A stretch of 64,000 nt of DNA, taken from assembly GCA_947579605.1 (NCBI GenBank), contig OX388325.1, forward strand, positions 5,637,572 to 5,701,571, given 5' to 3'. The translations under genes and the position numbers were made by a program. The notes under the pieces were generated by a model, which ran no database searches, had not been told where the DNA came from, and was given only the letters and a program-made list of their open reading frames with translations. The stretch comes from Athripsodes cinereus (taxonomy: Eukaryota; Arthropoda; Insecta; Trichoptera; Leptoceridae). Positions 1-10,654 of this stretch are shown piece by piece; positions within the stretch are counted from its first letter, which is position 1, and each line of letters opens with the position of its first letter.

Positions 1-540
1 GTACAATGCTTACTTGAATGCATGGCTCTCTCGATCACAGCATCCTTGGGACATTGGATATTGGCTGTGTATTTGATTGGGCTTTGTAACTCATACTGGA
101 TGGGTGATTTTGTTTATTTATTTTGTTTTGATTTCTAGTATTTTGGGATTTTATATTTTTGGATTTTATATTTTGTATTTTAGATTTACTTTGACTTTTT
201 TCAGGAAATTTTAACTTTACTTTTTATCTCAAGACCAATGTGACTGAAAGACTGATTTCTAGTATTTTAGGATTTTTTGCTTTTATATTTATGTTTTTGT
301 ATTGTTTTAAGTATTGTTTTATCGTTGTTTTTAAATTTACTTTGACTTTTTTAGAGAATTTAAACTTTTGCTTTTTTTTCCTCAAGACTGAGACATTTCT
401 GGTAAGAGTGGAATCTTCGCTGGTCTACATGTTAAATGTATTAATTGTCAACATATTGTGTAACGACTGTTTGATTCTAGATATTGTAAAAATAAAAATA
501 ATAAATAAAATAAAACAACATTGTACAAAATCTAGTTAAA
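1..540 (+). other. AT-rich stretch, possible LINE 3' tail
   Basis: There is no convincing gene here. The stretch is T-rich on the plus strand and ends in an A-rich tail with AATAAATAAA-type repeats at about 490-530, which resembles the 3' end of a non-LTR retrotransposon. The 99-residue open frame at 240-539 is a low-complexity, F/C-rich translation of T-rich DNA and is not supported as a protein. Confidence 0.25.
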
Positions 541-1154
541 GTGTTAAACTAAGAAATGCATCCCGATGCTTACTATTGGGTCTAGGCTGGCTTAAGTGAT
601 TTTTATTCCCTTGCAGTAATAAAAGAGACTTGCAGTAATCTCCCTTGTAGTATCTGGCAAGATGTAGAATAAATCATAAGATAGAATTGTTAAATGACTT
701 TATAATTAACTGCTGTTGAGGCAATGGTGTAACAAAATAATTCACAATTCAATGGGAAAAGGCACAAAGGTAAATTAAAACTAAACATAAAAATATGAAT
801 TTATTTTAGAAAAAAATAACATCTTACGTCTTCAATTCAGCGATTATATTATAATATTTGTCCCCAATCCTGAATATTTTATTTTTCATGGCACAAAGAG
901 CATGTACAGTATGTTTATGATATGCAGACACGCAGTTAGTTCACTGGCTTCTTTTTTTGATTTTAGAACATAAAAAAACATTTAAAATCTAGTTCAGTTT
1001 GTTTACAATGATGTAATTTTTTTAAAAAGTTTATCTATCCAAAAACTGAGTGGTTTGATCTAAATTAGGAATTCACCAATATTCTATTAAATGCACAAAA
1101 ATCAGTAATAATATAAAATGGTTACATAATAAAAACAAAACAATAGAATTATAT

Positions 1155-2081
1155 TTAATCTAATTTTCTTTTGTAAATTTTGTGAGAGTTCATAGGTAAT
1201 AAATTAATCATATTGTAAATTTTGTGAGAGTTCAGAGATAATAAATGAGTCGTATTGTAAATTTTGTGAGAGTTCAGAGATAATAAATGAGTCATATTGT
1301 AAATTTTTTGAGACTTCAGAGATAATATATGAGTCATATTGTAAATTTTGTAAGAGTTCAGAGATAATAAATGAGTCATATTGTAAATTTTGTGAGAGTT
1401 CAGAGATAATAAATGAGTCATATTGTAAATTTTGTGAGAGTTCAGAGATAATAAATCAGTCGTGTTGTAAATTTTGTGAGACTTCAGAGATAATAAATGA
1501 GTCATATTGTAAATTTTGTGAGAGTTCAGAGATAATAAATGAGTCATATTGTAAATTTTGTAAGAGTTCAGAGATAATAAATGAGTCATATTGTAAATTT
1601 TGTGAGAGTTCAGAGATAATAAATGAGTCGTGTTGTAAATTTTGTGAGACTTCAGAGATAATAAATGAGTCATATTGTAAATTTTGTGAGAGTTCAGAGA
1701 TAATAAATGAGTCATATTGTAAATTTTGTAAGAGTTCAGAGATAATAAATGAGTCATATTGTAAATTTTGTGAGAGTTCAGAGATAATAAATGAGTCATA
1801 TTGTAAATTTTGTAAGAGTTCAGAGATAATAAATGAGTCATATTGTAAATTTTGTGAGAGTTCAGAGATAATAAATGAGTCGTGTTGTAAATTTTGTGAG
1901 ACTTCAGAGATAATATATGAGTCATATTGAAAATTTTGTAAGAGTTCAAAGATAATAAATGTGTCATATTGTAAATTTTGTGAGGGTTCAGAGATAATAA
2001 ATGAGTCATATTATAAATTTTGTGAGACTTCAGAGATAATAAACGAGTCGTATCAATTAATAGTCGTGGAACACTATCCAT
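1155..2081 (-). CDS. Open frame through the minisatellite; doubtful gene
   Basis: On the minus strand the array is open and encodes a 14-residue repeat, roughly LLSLNSHKIYNMTH, about 21 times. The frame extends upstream to 2210, but its first codon there is GTG. The first ATG in frame is at 2079-2081, which leaves about 308 residues that are essentially all repeat. The peptide resembles no domain I know. An array of period 42 stays open by default if one unit lacks a stop, so openness is weak evidence for coding. Asn/Lys and His/Tyr alternation among repeats tracks nucleotide variants. It is most likely not translated. Confidence 0.2.
   Translation of the reverse strand: MDSVPRLLIDTTRLLSLKSHKIYNMTHLLSLNPHKIYNMTHLLSLNSYKIFNMTHILSLKSHKIYNTTHLLSLNSHKIYNMTHLLSLNSYKIYNMTHLLSLNSHKIYNMTHLLSLNSYKIYNMTHLLSLNSHKIYNMTHLLSLKSHKIYNTTHLLSLNSHKIYNMTHLLSLNSYKIYNMTHLLSLNSHKIYNMTHLLSLKSHKIYNTTDLLSLNSHKIYNMTHLLSLNSHKIYNMTHLLSLNSYKIYNMTHILSLKSQKIYNMTHLLSLNSHKIYNTTHLLSLNSHKIYNMINLLPMNSHKIYKRKLD
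1163..2055. repeat. 42-bp minisatellite, about 21 copies
   Basis: About 21 head-to-tail copies of a 42-bp unit, with point substitutions that recur in a partly ordered way (alternating variants and a recurring divergent variant). On the plus strand the unit reads roughly GTAAATTTTGTGAGAG, then TTCAGAGATAATAAATGAG, then TCATATT. Fourteen units contain an exact TGAGTCA heptamer, the consensus AP-1 (bZIP) site; the others carry TGAGTCG, CAGTCG or other variants. Because 42 is divisible by three, an open frame runs through the whole array. Confidence 0.9.
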
Positions 2082-3030
2082 GACATTATCAAGGAGACCA
2101 TGATCCGAACGAATTTTAAATTCAAATAAAACGTGATTTAAAGTCTCTACATTTACATTAAATTTATGAAAATCAAGTACAGCAAGAAAATGTCTTTGTG
2201 TCGTTCTCACTTATTTACAAAAATTGAAAAACTCGTGCTAAGCACATTAATTATCTTTGACATCACCTTCACTTTGTACTTTGTAGGATATTATGCCGTG
2301 ATGGTACCTACCTGCAAACATAGATATAGATAATATGACGTCAACAGAAAAGGCAAGCTGTAAAATTTAATATATACACTTTTATTTTTCTACTAGTACT
2401 GTCATGATAATTTTATAGACAATAACAAGATGTGTAATATACAAGAGGTAAAAGGCATCGAGTGATAAAATTTCATAATTTAATTACAACTTAAAGTGAC
2501 AAACTGACGAGAGCAAAGAGGAAAAACGTAAGAAAAAAATATTTTTTGTCCTTATTTCGGCGCACTAAAGGGAGAATAGTAAAAAAATATTATTCAAATG
2601 TTTTTTGTAGTGCCTATCCACTTCAAAAGTTATTCACACGCTAAAAAAACATCAGCGCTGTCTTGGGGATCATAAAATTATGGTGTATGGAACTATTTTT
2701 ATTCTTTTTATGTGTATTTGAGTGTCTTGTAAAAGATATGTAGAGGTCGTTATACTTTACATTCAACATCTTGTATCGGGCGTCAAACAACGTAATTTGC
2801 GAAACTGTGTCTAACCTATGTTTAGAATGTTTACTATTTTTTTATTGTTTAACCGGATTTGGGTGCAAATGACACATATTCTATGATTTATATAAAGCGT
2901 TTCTCGATTGGTAGACCTTACATCGTGACAGTGAGAATGGTGGAATTGGTAAACGTTGTCCATGGACACCGAAAGTGGTCACTTAAGCCAGCCTAGAGCC
3001 AATTCGTAAGCGTTGGGACGCCTTTCTCAC

Positions 3031-3679
3031 TTCTTCCGATTAAATTTTGCACAATATTACATTGTGTAAACATGGTTCACCAATCAGCTGATTGGTTGTA
3101 TTTTACCTATTTTTTTACGTACGTGAAAGCTGAAATCGAGAGTTTGTCAAAAAATCATCACTCTTTAGTTCATTCTTAATTTTGTAATTAATATTCGAAT
3201 ATATTGGTGGTCAATTACCTGTCAAACGTTGTATCATGAAATTTCAGTTCTAGGCTCTACAAAATTAACAAATTACCCCATTGCATAACACAAGCATAGT
3301 ATTATATGTAGTGTAAATATATTTTGGGTTCCACCATGTTTAACTCAATTAACTTGCCTTTTAAACGAAATAACTAGACATCGGTGAAAACGAATAAAAA
3401 TAAATCATTTAATTAATTTCAGAGTAAAAATAGATATTCATTAAATATAAAAAATACTACTTCGTAATTAAATTATGTTTAAATAAATGTAAAAAAAATT
3501 TCAACGTAAAAGTCTGGAAAAATTCTGACATTAAATTCAATTGACTTTTATTTTATAAAACTATTTTTGTTCATGTAAAGAAACACATTTGGTTTAAGTT
3601 TTACTTTCAATCATTTTCGATGACATTGTAAGTCGCTATGATATGAAATATAGTAAAACTTTTACCATTTCTGTTTTCT
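3031..3679. other. AT-rich intergenic DNA, nothing recognised
   Basis: I found no gene, terminal repeat or tandem array in this stretch apart from general AT-richness. Confidence 0.4.
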
Positions 3680-3805
3680 TAGACAAATAACATAACATAA
3701 CACGTGTAGACAATTCACACAGACCGAGCTAGTCCCAAACTAAGATATGAATCTTGTATTATGGGTACTAACACGGCGATACACATATACAATGCACTAA
3801 ACAAA
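3680..3805 (-). repeat. 3' fragment of SINE family 2
   Basis: Words such as GAGCTAGTCCCAAACT, GTATTATGGGTACTAAC and ACAATGCACTAAACA match the 3' half of the more complete copy at 32,717-32,968. The tRNA-like head is missing here, so this is a head-truncated copy, as expected when reverse transcription stops early. Confidence 0.6.
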
Positions 3806-3904
3806 TAAACAAATAGAATATTTATTTTGGAATATCAATTTAAAAAAAATGTGATTAAAAATAATTACGCGTGCGTTTTATGATGATTTATTTCACAAAA
3901 TATT

Positions 3905-4159
3905 ATAAATTTTTACGATTACATATTAAATGCCAATCCAAAATAAATCAAAGCTGGCGCCCAACGTGGGGCCTAAGACTAAACTGAATGCAAATTTTTA
4001 CGATTACATATTAAATGCCAATCCAAAATAAATCAAAGTTGGTGCCCAACGTGGAGCCTAAGACTAAGCTGAATGCAAATTGTTACGATTACATATTAAA
4101 TGCCAATCCAAAATAAATCAAAGTTGGCGCCCAACGTGGGGCCTAAGACTAAGCTGGAT
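3905..4159 (+). repeat. Three tandem 85-bp copies containing a tRNA-Lys-type primer-binding site
   Basis: An 85-bp unit is repeated three times. Each unit contains an 18-mer at 3955-3972, 4040-4057 or 4125-4142. Copies 1 and 3 read TGGCGCCCAACGTGGGGC exactly; copy 2 has two transitions. This 18-mer is the known primer-binding site complementary to the 3' end of tRNA-Lys(1,2), used by many LTR retroelements. No LTR, gag or pol is recognisable nearby. The likely reading is a decayed LTR/leader junction that was then tandemly triplicated. Confidence 0.7.
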
Positions 4160-4564
4160 GCTAATTCACATCTTTGTACTTTTTCATATAATCGTATTGT
4201 ATTGTGAAGTGGAGATGGTATCTGCAAAGTAACAACAGCAAAAAGGAAATTTACAAGCGATAATACATTTTAATTAAAAACTTTCCAAGTTTCAAATTGA
4301 TGTTATCTTAGACTGATTAATTACTTTCACTACATAGTTTTGTGTTATATTACCGTACCATAGAGTATTCTGAGAAGCCATTAGTTGTTTTAAGAATTAT
4401 TTATACAGAGAAACCATCGGAAGTAAAGTGGTCAGTATGATACTATTCTTCATAAATTTGAGGTTTCGGGTTCGATCCTCAATGAATTAATATTAATTAT
4501 TATTCATGAGAACGATATTAAAAGTTTTTTTTATTTGTTTTGTATATTTTAACTTACTATACAA
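4160..4564. other. AT-rich intergenic DNA
   Basis: Nothing gene-like was seen. A short piece around 4430-4490 (GGGTTCGATCCTCAATG) resembles a tRNA B-box, as in a SINE head, but there is too little to call an element. Confidence 0.25.
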
Positions 4565-4860
4565 TACCCTCATGCCGTATTCCAAGTGAAGTAGACAGAG
4601 AGAACGGAATACCATATACATATATAGATCTATCCCTACATACTTCTTTCACTTCTTTACATTCGTACAATTTCTCATACATACGCACGTCGATTTCATT
4701 TACTTAACACGCTGCCGTCCTTGAGAATTTGATCAACATGATTAAGCAGTGATTTTTGGACGCCCGAACTTTCTTACACCCCCTTTTTAGATAAATATAA
4801 TATTCTCTTTGTCATACTTTCCCCATCCATACGTTTCACATGTTAAAACCATCGCAATTT
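4565..4860 (-). mobile_element. Dead RTE-like LINE 3' end (family L1a)
   Basis: Read on the minus strand, this is a diverged copy of the LINE C-terminus seen better at 9785-10,180, 29,640-30,437, 31,141-31,452 and 46,620-47,135. Shared landmarks are the CCTCATGCCG-type 3' terminus, the segment encoding a GRPR-like peptide, and the final ASRNRRACMRN-like region. Frameshifts and stops make it non-coding, and it is 5'-truncated. Confidence 0.65.
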
Positions 4861-5035
4861 CTGTAAAGCCGTGTTAAGTTTCGACAAATATAGGTATAAC
4901 ACTTTTTTCTGATACTATTTGAGTGTCCTGTAGATTATAAGTATTTGTAAAATACTACATATCATTACAAGACATTTAATATCTCCGATTCAGCAATGAT
5001 GAGATAATTTAAAGTAAGTTTTCAAAAACATTTTC

Positions 5036-5460
5036 GCAATGGGCCACTTGCAGATTTTTTTTTATTACATAAAATTGAAAATTAGTATGAAAGAAACACA
5101 AACACAATTATTTTATTTTTTCTTGCACTATTTTCTTAGTTATTAGCTTTTGAAAATTGGATTTTCTCGGAATGATGAAAAACGATATGGCGGCGCTGTG
5201 ACGTCACGGAGTCCCATGTGTGTATGAGATTATAATCTGTGGTTGCGAAAGTTACTATGATTCACGGGACTCCGTGACGTCATCAGCTGTTTAGAGTGTT
5301 TTGACAAACGTCAAAAATTTTGGGTTTTATTTTTGGAAATTCTCCATAATTTAGATATTTTAAAAAAATTTAACTCAAATTTTTGTGTTTTCCGACCTCA
5401 AATTTACTGAATTCGATCATTTTTATTTAAATCCCCCACGACTGCAAGTGGCCCATTCTT
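5036..5460. mobile_element. MITE family A, copy 1
   Basis: About 425 bp bounded by terminal inverted repeats GGGCCACTTGCAG and CTGCAAGTGGCCC. The interior carries two TGACGTCA octamers (near 5199 and 5272) and no open frame of note. A second copy in the opposite orientation follows at 5589-6022. The TIR sequence is reminiscent of PIF/Harbinger-type ends, but I could not define the target-site duplication. Confidence 0.75.
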
Positions 5461-5588
5461 ATACGTCTATTTAAAGCATCCTGTACATGTGAGGTAGTCA
5501 GTAGACTTAGTGTATGTAAATAATATAAAAGCCGTACTTATCAGAAAAAAATAGACATTAGGGATGTGTGACAGATCTCATCACTGCT

Positions 5589-6022
5589 GAATGGGCCACT
5601 TGCAGTCGTGGGGGATTTTAATAAAAATGATCGAATTTATTAAATTTGAGGTCGGAAAACACAAAAATTTCAGTTAAATTTTTTTTAAATATCTAAATTA
5701 TGGAGAATTTCCAAAAATAAAACCCAAATTTTTTTGACGTTTGACAAAACACTCCAAATGGTTTTTGACAGCTGATGACGTCACAGAGTCCCGTGAATCG
5801 TAGTAATTTTCGCACCACAGATTATAATCTCATACACACATGGGACTCCGTGACGTCACATCGCCGCCATATCGTTTTTGATCATTCCGAGAAAATCCAA
5901 TTTTTAAAAGCTAATATCTAAGAAAATAGTGCAAGATAAATTAAAATAAATTGTGGTTGTGTTTCTTTCATACTAATTTTCAATTTTATGTAATAAAAAA
6001 AATCTGCAAGTGGCCCATTGAA
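5589..6022. mobile_element. MITE family A, copy 2 (inverted)
   Basis: Nearly the full reverse complement of copy 1, again bounded by GGGCCACTTGCAG and CTGCAAGTGGCCC. It retains the TGACGTCA octamers (near 5775 and 5851) and the mirror-image AT-rich segments. Together the two copies form an inverted pair of about 425-bp arms separated by about 130 bp, able to fold into a long hairpin. Confidence 0.75.
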
Positions 6023-6540
6023 GATTTTAAATGTCTTGTTCGTGTCCTTTAACAATTACCTGCCATTTACATGACGCTCGAAAAAATCACATCGTACAGG
6101 AAACTTTCTTAAAAAAACACTGAAGGTAAATAAAAAAAAATCTTTATTCCTAAGTAAGAATGAAAGAATATAGAATGTAATAACATCCTCCATCCACGTA
6201 TAATTTTCTTCTATCACGTGCAAGCAATTTATCAAGGATATTGTAAAATTCACAACACTTTTATTCTAAACTCGTCGCTTATTTGAAATAAAGTTGACAT
6301 AGCTGGAATGCGTGATCGCCCATCTTTACACCTTAAGCCGCGTTTTCTTAGGCGAAATTCTATTTAATCCAAAACAGCCATGCTGAAGCGAATATAAGCG
6401 TGACATAATAAATTAATCGCTACGTGGTGCCTCCGTAGCTACCCCACTCTTAACTGTAAGTTTTATAATGTCCTACTGTAAAAGATTTGTAAAATATCAA
6501 GTTTTTTTTTACTGTTGATTTTGTAGTTACAGCCAAAGTA
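6023..6540. other. Intergenic DNA, nothing recognised
   Basis: No supported gene. The small minus-strand open frame at 6056-6253 is F/L-rich, has no domain signature and is probably chance. Confidence 0.3.
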
Positions 6541-7150
6541 GCATTTACATAGCCTCTAGAGGCGTTTGCACTAGTTCGCTTCCAGTGATCACTCTGGATG
6601 ATCCTCTAAAATGAAAAGGTGTGAACAAGCGTTTCATTTATAGTGATCACTAGAGATGACGGATGAAAGTGATTACTACCTGACATGATTTCGATGAAAG
6701 GTCCTTTCACTGAAACGACCATAAACAAGTTTTATCCTTTTATTTGTCTTATTATCCATGAATCAGTTTTGAAAGTCAGAATCATTATATACAAAATTAT
6801 CGTGCTATTGAGAATTATATTAATTTGTTTTATTATTAATAAACGTTATTTTTCATTTATTTAAATATTTTTTTACAAAAATAGGTCAAACTATGTACAT
6901 ATCATGACCGTGAGTGTTGACATGGCAGTGAAAGCATAGGATTAACAAGAATGAACAGACGTGTTCACTTTCGATGAACAGGTTTGACCATGATCATCCA
7001 AAGTGAAGCAATGTGAATATTACTTAAGAATGATCATCCAAAGTGTCAGAGTCAACGCTGATCATCGAAAGTGAACACGTCAATTCACACTTGTTCATCT
7101 TCTGCTTTCACTATCGAGTCAATACTCACGCCCATGTTGTTTGTGGTTTG
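6540..7150. repeat. TGATCA-rich inverted repeat element (family C)
   Basis: Blocks such as AGTGATCACT, GTTCATC, GATCATCCAAAGTG and AAAGTGAACACGT recur in direct and inverted orientation across the segment. The same blocks occur at 21,690-21,830 and 37,210-37,395, including the AAAGGACCTTTCA/TTATGGTCGTTTCAGTG segment shared with the last. It is a dispersed non-autonomous repeat with complex subterminal repeats; exact ends were not resolved. Confidence 0.5.
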
Positions 7151-7235
7151 ACCGTAGCTACATGAATTAGTCCCGATACATTTCAATACGAATTATTTGA
7201 CTACGAAGCCAGCGACGACGCCATAGCGTCCCGGT

Positions 7236-7640
7236 GAGGGATTTATTTATTTATTTATTTATTAACATGGTACACAACAGATGAAAGACATATAAGTATA
7301 AACATGTAAGCGACAAAAACATTCCAATAGTCTTACATCCAAATAGTGCACACTTCAGCAATAACACACAAGACAATTATAGAAAATCTTACACACAATA
7401 CATACATTCACCCGATTTCGCACACACAATACATTCATTCGCACAAACACATTCACACTTCCAAAATATATGCAATAACAATACAAAAAAAAAACTCTAA
7501 AAATAAGAAAAATCAAAATTTTTAAAAACAGACTAAAAATAAAAACTATCCCAAACACTACACATCTTATCAAACATATACATTTATTATTAATCTCTCG
7601 ACTCTCCTTTCTCACAAACCTGACGTAATTGGCACTTTAA
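7236..7640 (-). mobile_element. 5'-truncated LINE 3'UTR copy (family J)
   Basis: Beginning with a run of ATTT repeats and ACATGGTACACAACAGATG, this stretch matches the 3' end of the Jockey/CR1-like element at 41,725-42,190 for about 400 bp and ends at the shared CCTGACGTAATTGGCACTTT. It is a truncated insertion in minus orientation. The 86-residue frame inside it is not a gene. Confidence 0.65.
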
Positions 7641-8480
7641 AAAGGGGATTGGGAAAAAGGGGGGGGGGGGTATTCAGCTCACCTCCGAGACAGACCCAGG
7701 ACCAAAAACGGGATGATATTTAAGTGGATTTGCAAGTAATCCAATGATTTTGTGTGAGTTCAGTATCCACGTCTCAGTATCGTACAATCGTTCTCGACAG
7801 CATAATATACATACCTACTTTTTACCCCCGGATAGCAGAACAAAATAATACCGAACTCTCCTGTTGGAAAGGCTTTGAAATAATTGTCAAATGATTTGAA
7901 TGATCCTTAATGAATAAATAAAATAAAATGTTCATGTTAATATCTTCAACATAACATAGATACAATGACTTTATCGCTAGGACAGAGACTCTCCTTTGAT
8001 TCTGTTGTTTCTTTTAAATGATGTCTCTTTCGTAGTTTTTTCCTTCTCCGTGTTTTTTTTTATTTGAATTTGCTTTTTTCTTTCATTTTTCCTGCAGAGA
8101 ACTCCTTGGCCAAAAGCTGTTATGGTCTCAGTGCAGAGTGATATTTTAAGAATTATAATAATACCCTACTTACACGCATAAAACAGTACTAAATATTGAA
8201 CATTAGACTCTATTTAAACTTTATACATGGCTTACTCCCACTCTGACATTTCAATAAGTATAATTGAAAAATATAATAAGTAAGTATGTGGAAATGATTA
8301 CTGTTATTGTAGGAAGGTATCTACTAAGATGTCTCTACAGTCCTATAATCATCAAACTCGCGCGCACTCACAGCGAAAATAAGCATTATTAGTTTATTAG
8401 ACGTGATTTTTTAACCACGGCTAGTGTAAGAATAATTAACTCGTATCTGGGTCGTATAATGCGTGGAGAAAAGTACCACA
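7641..8480. other. Intergenic DNA with a poly-G tract
   Basis: No gene was seen. There is a G homopolymer around 7661-7670 and T-rich tracts near 8040-8090. Confidence 0.3.
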
Positions 8481-8484
8481 TTTT

Positions 8485-8665
8485 GCGTTAGATTATGACA
8501 GGCAAGATAGAGGGACGTCGGGGGGTTGACAGAATGCAGACATCGTAGCTGTGCAATATACGAGATTGGACTGGAATGATAGGTGTGGAGGAGTTGTTCC
8601 AGACAGCGCAGGACCGAGAAGCCTATGCCAGATTGATCGCCAACGTCGGACGGACATGACAGGGC
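8485..8665 (+). mobile_element. LINE reverse-transcriptase C-terminal relic
   Basis: The plus strand translates, with stops, to a peptide of the form KIEGRRGVDRMQTS, then NIRDWTGM, then EELFQTAQDREAYARL. This is the familiar C-terminal signature of RTE/BovB-type LINE polyproteins (GKRG, NIRxWTG, ELFxxAxDR). In-frame stops show it is dead. Confidence 0.6.
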
Positions 8666-8807
8666 AATTACAGAACAAGATATACCTACGAAAAAAGGAA
8701 AAAAAATAATTGACAACCGGGAATAATTTTAACCAAACATAAAGTTAGAGTATAATAATTTACTTATTTTAGAGACATTAACTATGTAACAATTTCTAGA
8801 CATTTTT

Positions 8808-8985
8808 AAATAAAATATTTAAACTTGAATAACCTACTATGTTTATTTGTTACATTAATTTAAATTACGCCATCGCGATTTCAGTGCACTTGCACCATTG
8901 ACGAGCCTTTCAAGACTGACTTACAAAGACAGAACTATGTAACAAATAAACATAGTAATTCAAGTTTAAATATTTTATTAAAAAA
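8808..8985. repeat. Short inverted repeat (hairpin)
   Basis: The arm around 8808-8852 (…CTATGTTTATTTGTTACA) is repeated in reverse complement around 8938-8985 (TGTAACAAATAAACATAG…), with a loop of roughly 85 bp. This looks like a small fold-back MITE. Confidence 0.6.
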
Positions 8986-9030
8986 TATAATAATTTACTC
9001 CAAATGTATTGTCAGAATAACGCTTATCAC

Positions 9031-9222
9031 TTTTTTTTCTTTTTTTTTAATAAAAAGATATATCTGAGTTTTGTTATAAACCCAAATAAAACCTTATACA
9101 CCTTTCACAGTAAGCTACTAAAATCTTGTGTCGTGAAAGGGGAGTTTGCCGGCACCTGGTATAGAACCATGGACCCCTTGTTCACGAGGCCGAGACTCTA
9201 CCTACAGGCTACCGACGAACTC
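9031..9222 (-). mobile_element. tRNA-derived SINE, family 1 (copy 1)
   Basis: On the minus strand the element starts with a tRNA-like head (GAGTTCGTCGGTAGCCTG…, A-box-like), continues to a B-box-like GGTTCTATACC, and ends in an A-rich tail (the T run at 9031-9048 on the plus strand). Other copies have the canonical B box GGTTCGATACC. Such heads serve as internal RNA polymerase III promoters in SINEs. Confidence 0.8.
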
Positions 9223-9399
9223 TCTCTGATTATGAGTAAGGTGTCATTTAACCAGACGTAATCGTTGGAACAGCATAGTTATTCCGTTTGTATAGGTGAC
9301 AGACATACATACTCGTACATAGTTCTCACTAAATAAAGTTTTCAAACAAAACTTTGCCGCAAAGTTCTCGACAAACGATTGTTTTGTCGCACCTTATTG

Positions 9400-9760
9400 T
9401 ACCTCAGTGGCTTATCATAAAAATAAACTATATATTTTGTACACATACTTAGTAATATCACATACAAAAAACTTTTTAAGTACCTACGAGAACCTTTTAA
9501 GTAAAAATGTTATAAGTGGAAAAAGACATGGAAATGTCTTTTTGTCATTTGACTGTGTTTCTTGGATTTTGCAGCAAAAATGCTGTAAAAATGTAAAATC
9601 TATACAGTGTATTCCAAAAAGCCATTTTGTTTATTTTATTTTTGTTTTTATTTTATTTTATTTGAATAAAATATACCACTGCCAGCTTGACAGTTGTGAA
9701 ACTTTATTGTTGGACAGTGGACAACATATAACAATCATAAACAAATAAGAATGTAAAACA
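9400..9760. other. Intergenic DNA, no supported gene
   Basis: A 113-residue open frame at 9407-9748 was inspected. It has no recognisable domain and its composition follows the local AT-richness. Confidence 0.3.
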
Positions 9761-9784
9761 ACAACTATACTATACTATACTATA

Positions 9785-10180
9785 CCCTCACGCCATGTCC
9801 CAGGAGGGGTAGGCAGAGAGAACGGAACGCCATATAGATCTATCCTTACATACTTCTTTCGCTTCCTCTACATTCATCCAGTTTCTCGTACATGCACGCC
9901 GATTTCTCTTACTCAGCACGCGTCCGTCCTTAAGAATTTGGTCCACGTGATCAAGCCACGTGGTTCTTGGACGTCCGCGCTTCCTCACACCCCTTCTTTC
10001 AGATAAATACATCCTCTTCGTCATCCTTTCATCTTGCATTCGCTCAACATGTCCAAACCATCTCAACTTGTTTACACGCATTCTGTCCACAACACTCCTC
10101 TCACATCCGCTCATTCTCCTGATATCCTCATTCTTCACTCTATCTCGCAACGTTTTACCAACCATTCTTCTCAGTGAAGA
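9785..10180 (-). mobile_element. RTE-like LINE 3' end (family L1a)
   Basis: The minus strand has a 125-residue open frame with GKTLRDRVKNEDIRRMSG, NKLRWFGHVERM, RKRGRPRTTW and a final segment ending in WRSVLSAYP. This is the C-terminal region after the reverse transcriptase of an RTE-like LINE. The copy is 5'-truncated; five related copies lie in this window. Its 3' end abuts CTATACTATACTATAC microsatellite DNA. Confidence 0.8.
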
Positions 10181-10249
10181 ATAGAATATAACTTATTAAT
10201 AAAAAAGAACTTACAATATTCTGTAAAAACGCCACACAATATTTCCAAG

Positions 10250-10345
10250 CACATGGACCATCGTTCCAGCTACAGCGTCAATGGAGAACTTTTACCAAAA
10301 AAAATCAGCTCAAAAAATAGTACAGAAAATTAGAAAAATTATGGT
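10250..10345. repeat. Dispersed repeat shared with 18,000-18,130
   Basis: The segment with AATAGTACAGAAAATTAG and TGGTGCTTTTT reappears inverted at about 18,045-18,110. Surrounding bases up to about 10,560 include a GACGTCAC word. Ends were not resolved. Confidence 0.45.
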
Positions 10346-10654
10346 GCTTTTTATATCTTTAAATGTGCATTTTTAAGGCTTTTATGACCATTTGAAAAGC
10401 AGTTTTCGTACTTCGCCGCAAAAAGGTCCACTCGTGGCGGAGCACTGTGTGATGTCATCAATTGCTACATACAGTACCTACTAAGAGTGAAATGTGTGCC
10501 AATACAATATAGCGCCTAGCGACGTCACACCGGACTAATTCAATAATAGAAAATATGGATTTTTTAAAATGAAAATAATGAATGAAAAGTTTTATTTTAT
10601 GGTTTCTTATTAGGAAATTCGTGATCAGCGTATATTTATTAATATGAGTTTAAA

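Larger units (their letters stand above)
549..3030. mobile_element. TIR/fold-back element (family FB1) carrying a minisatellite
   Basis: About 50 bases at 549-602 reappear, reverse-complemented and diverged, at 2978-3030; the shared core includes CTAGGCTGGCTTAAGTGA. The same termini bound the hairpin at 12,775-13,300 and flank 17,085-17,700, so this is a repeated family. The interior contains the 42-bp minisatellite at 1163-2055 and otherwise AT-rich DNA. I see no transposase, so the element would be non-autonomous. No target-site duplication was resolved. Confidence 0.55.

Noticed and set aside
240..539. 99-residue F/C-rich membrane-like protein
   Set aside because: It is a translation of a T-rich stretch with no conserved feature; hydrophobicity follows from TTT/TTG codons.
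1155..2210. 351-residue minus-strand frame as a repeat protein gene
   Set aside because: The first codon is GTG and the first ATG leaves only repeat. A 42-bp period keeps a frame open by default. No signal peptide or domain, so not promoted to a confident gene.
3955..4142. Intact endogenous retrovirus or LTR element
   Set aside because: Only the PBS-type 18-mers are seen. No LTR pair, polypurine tract, gag or pol was found around them.
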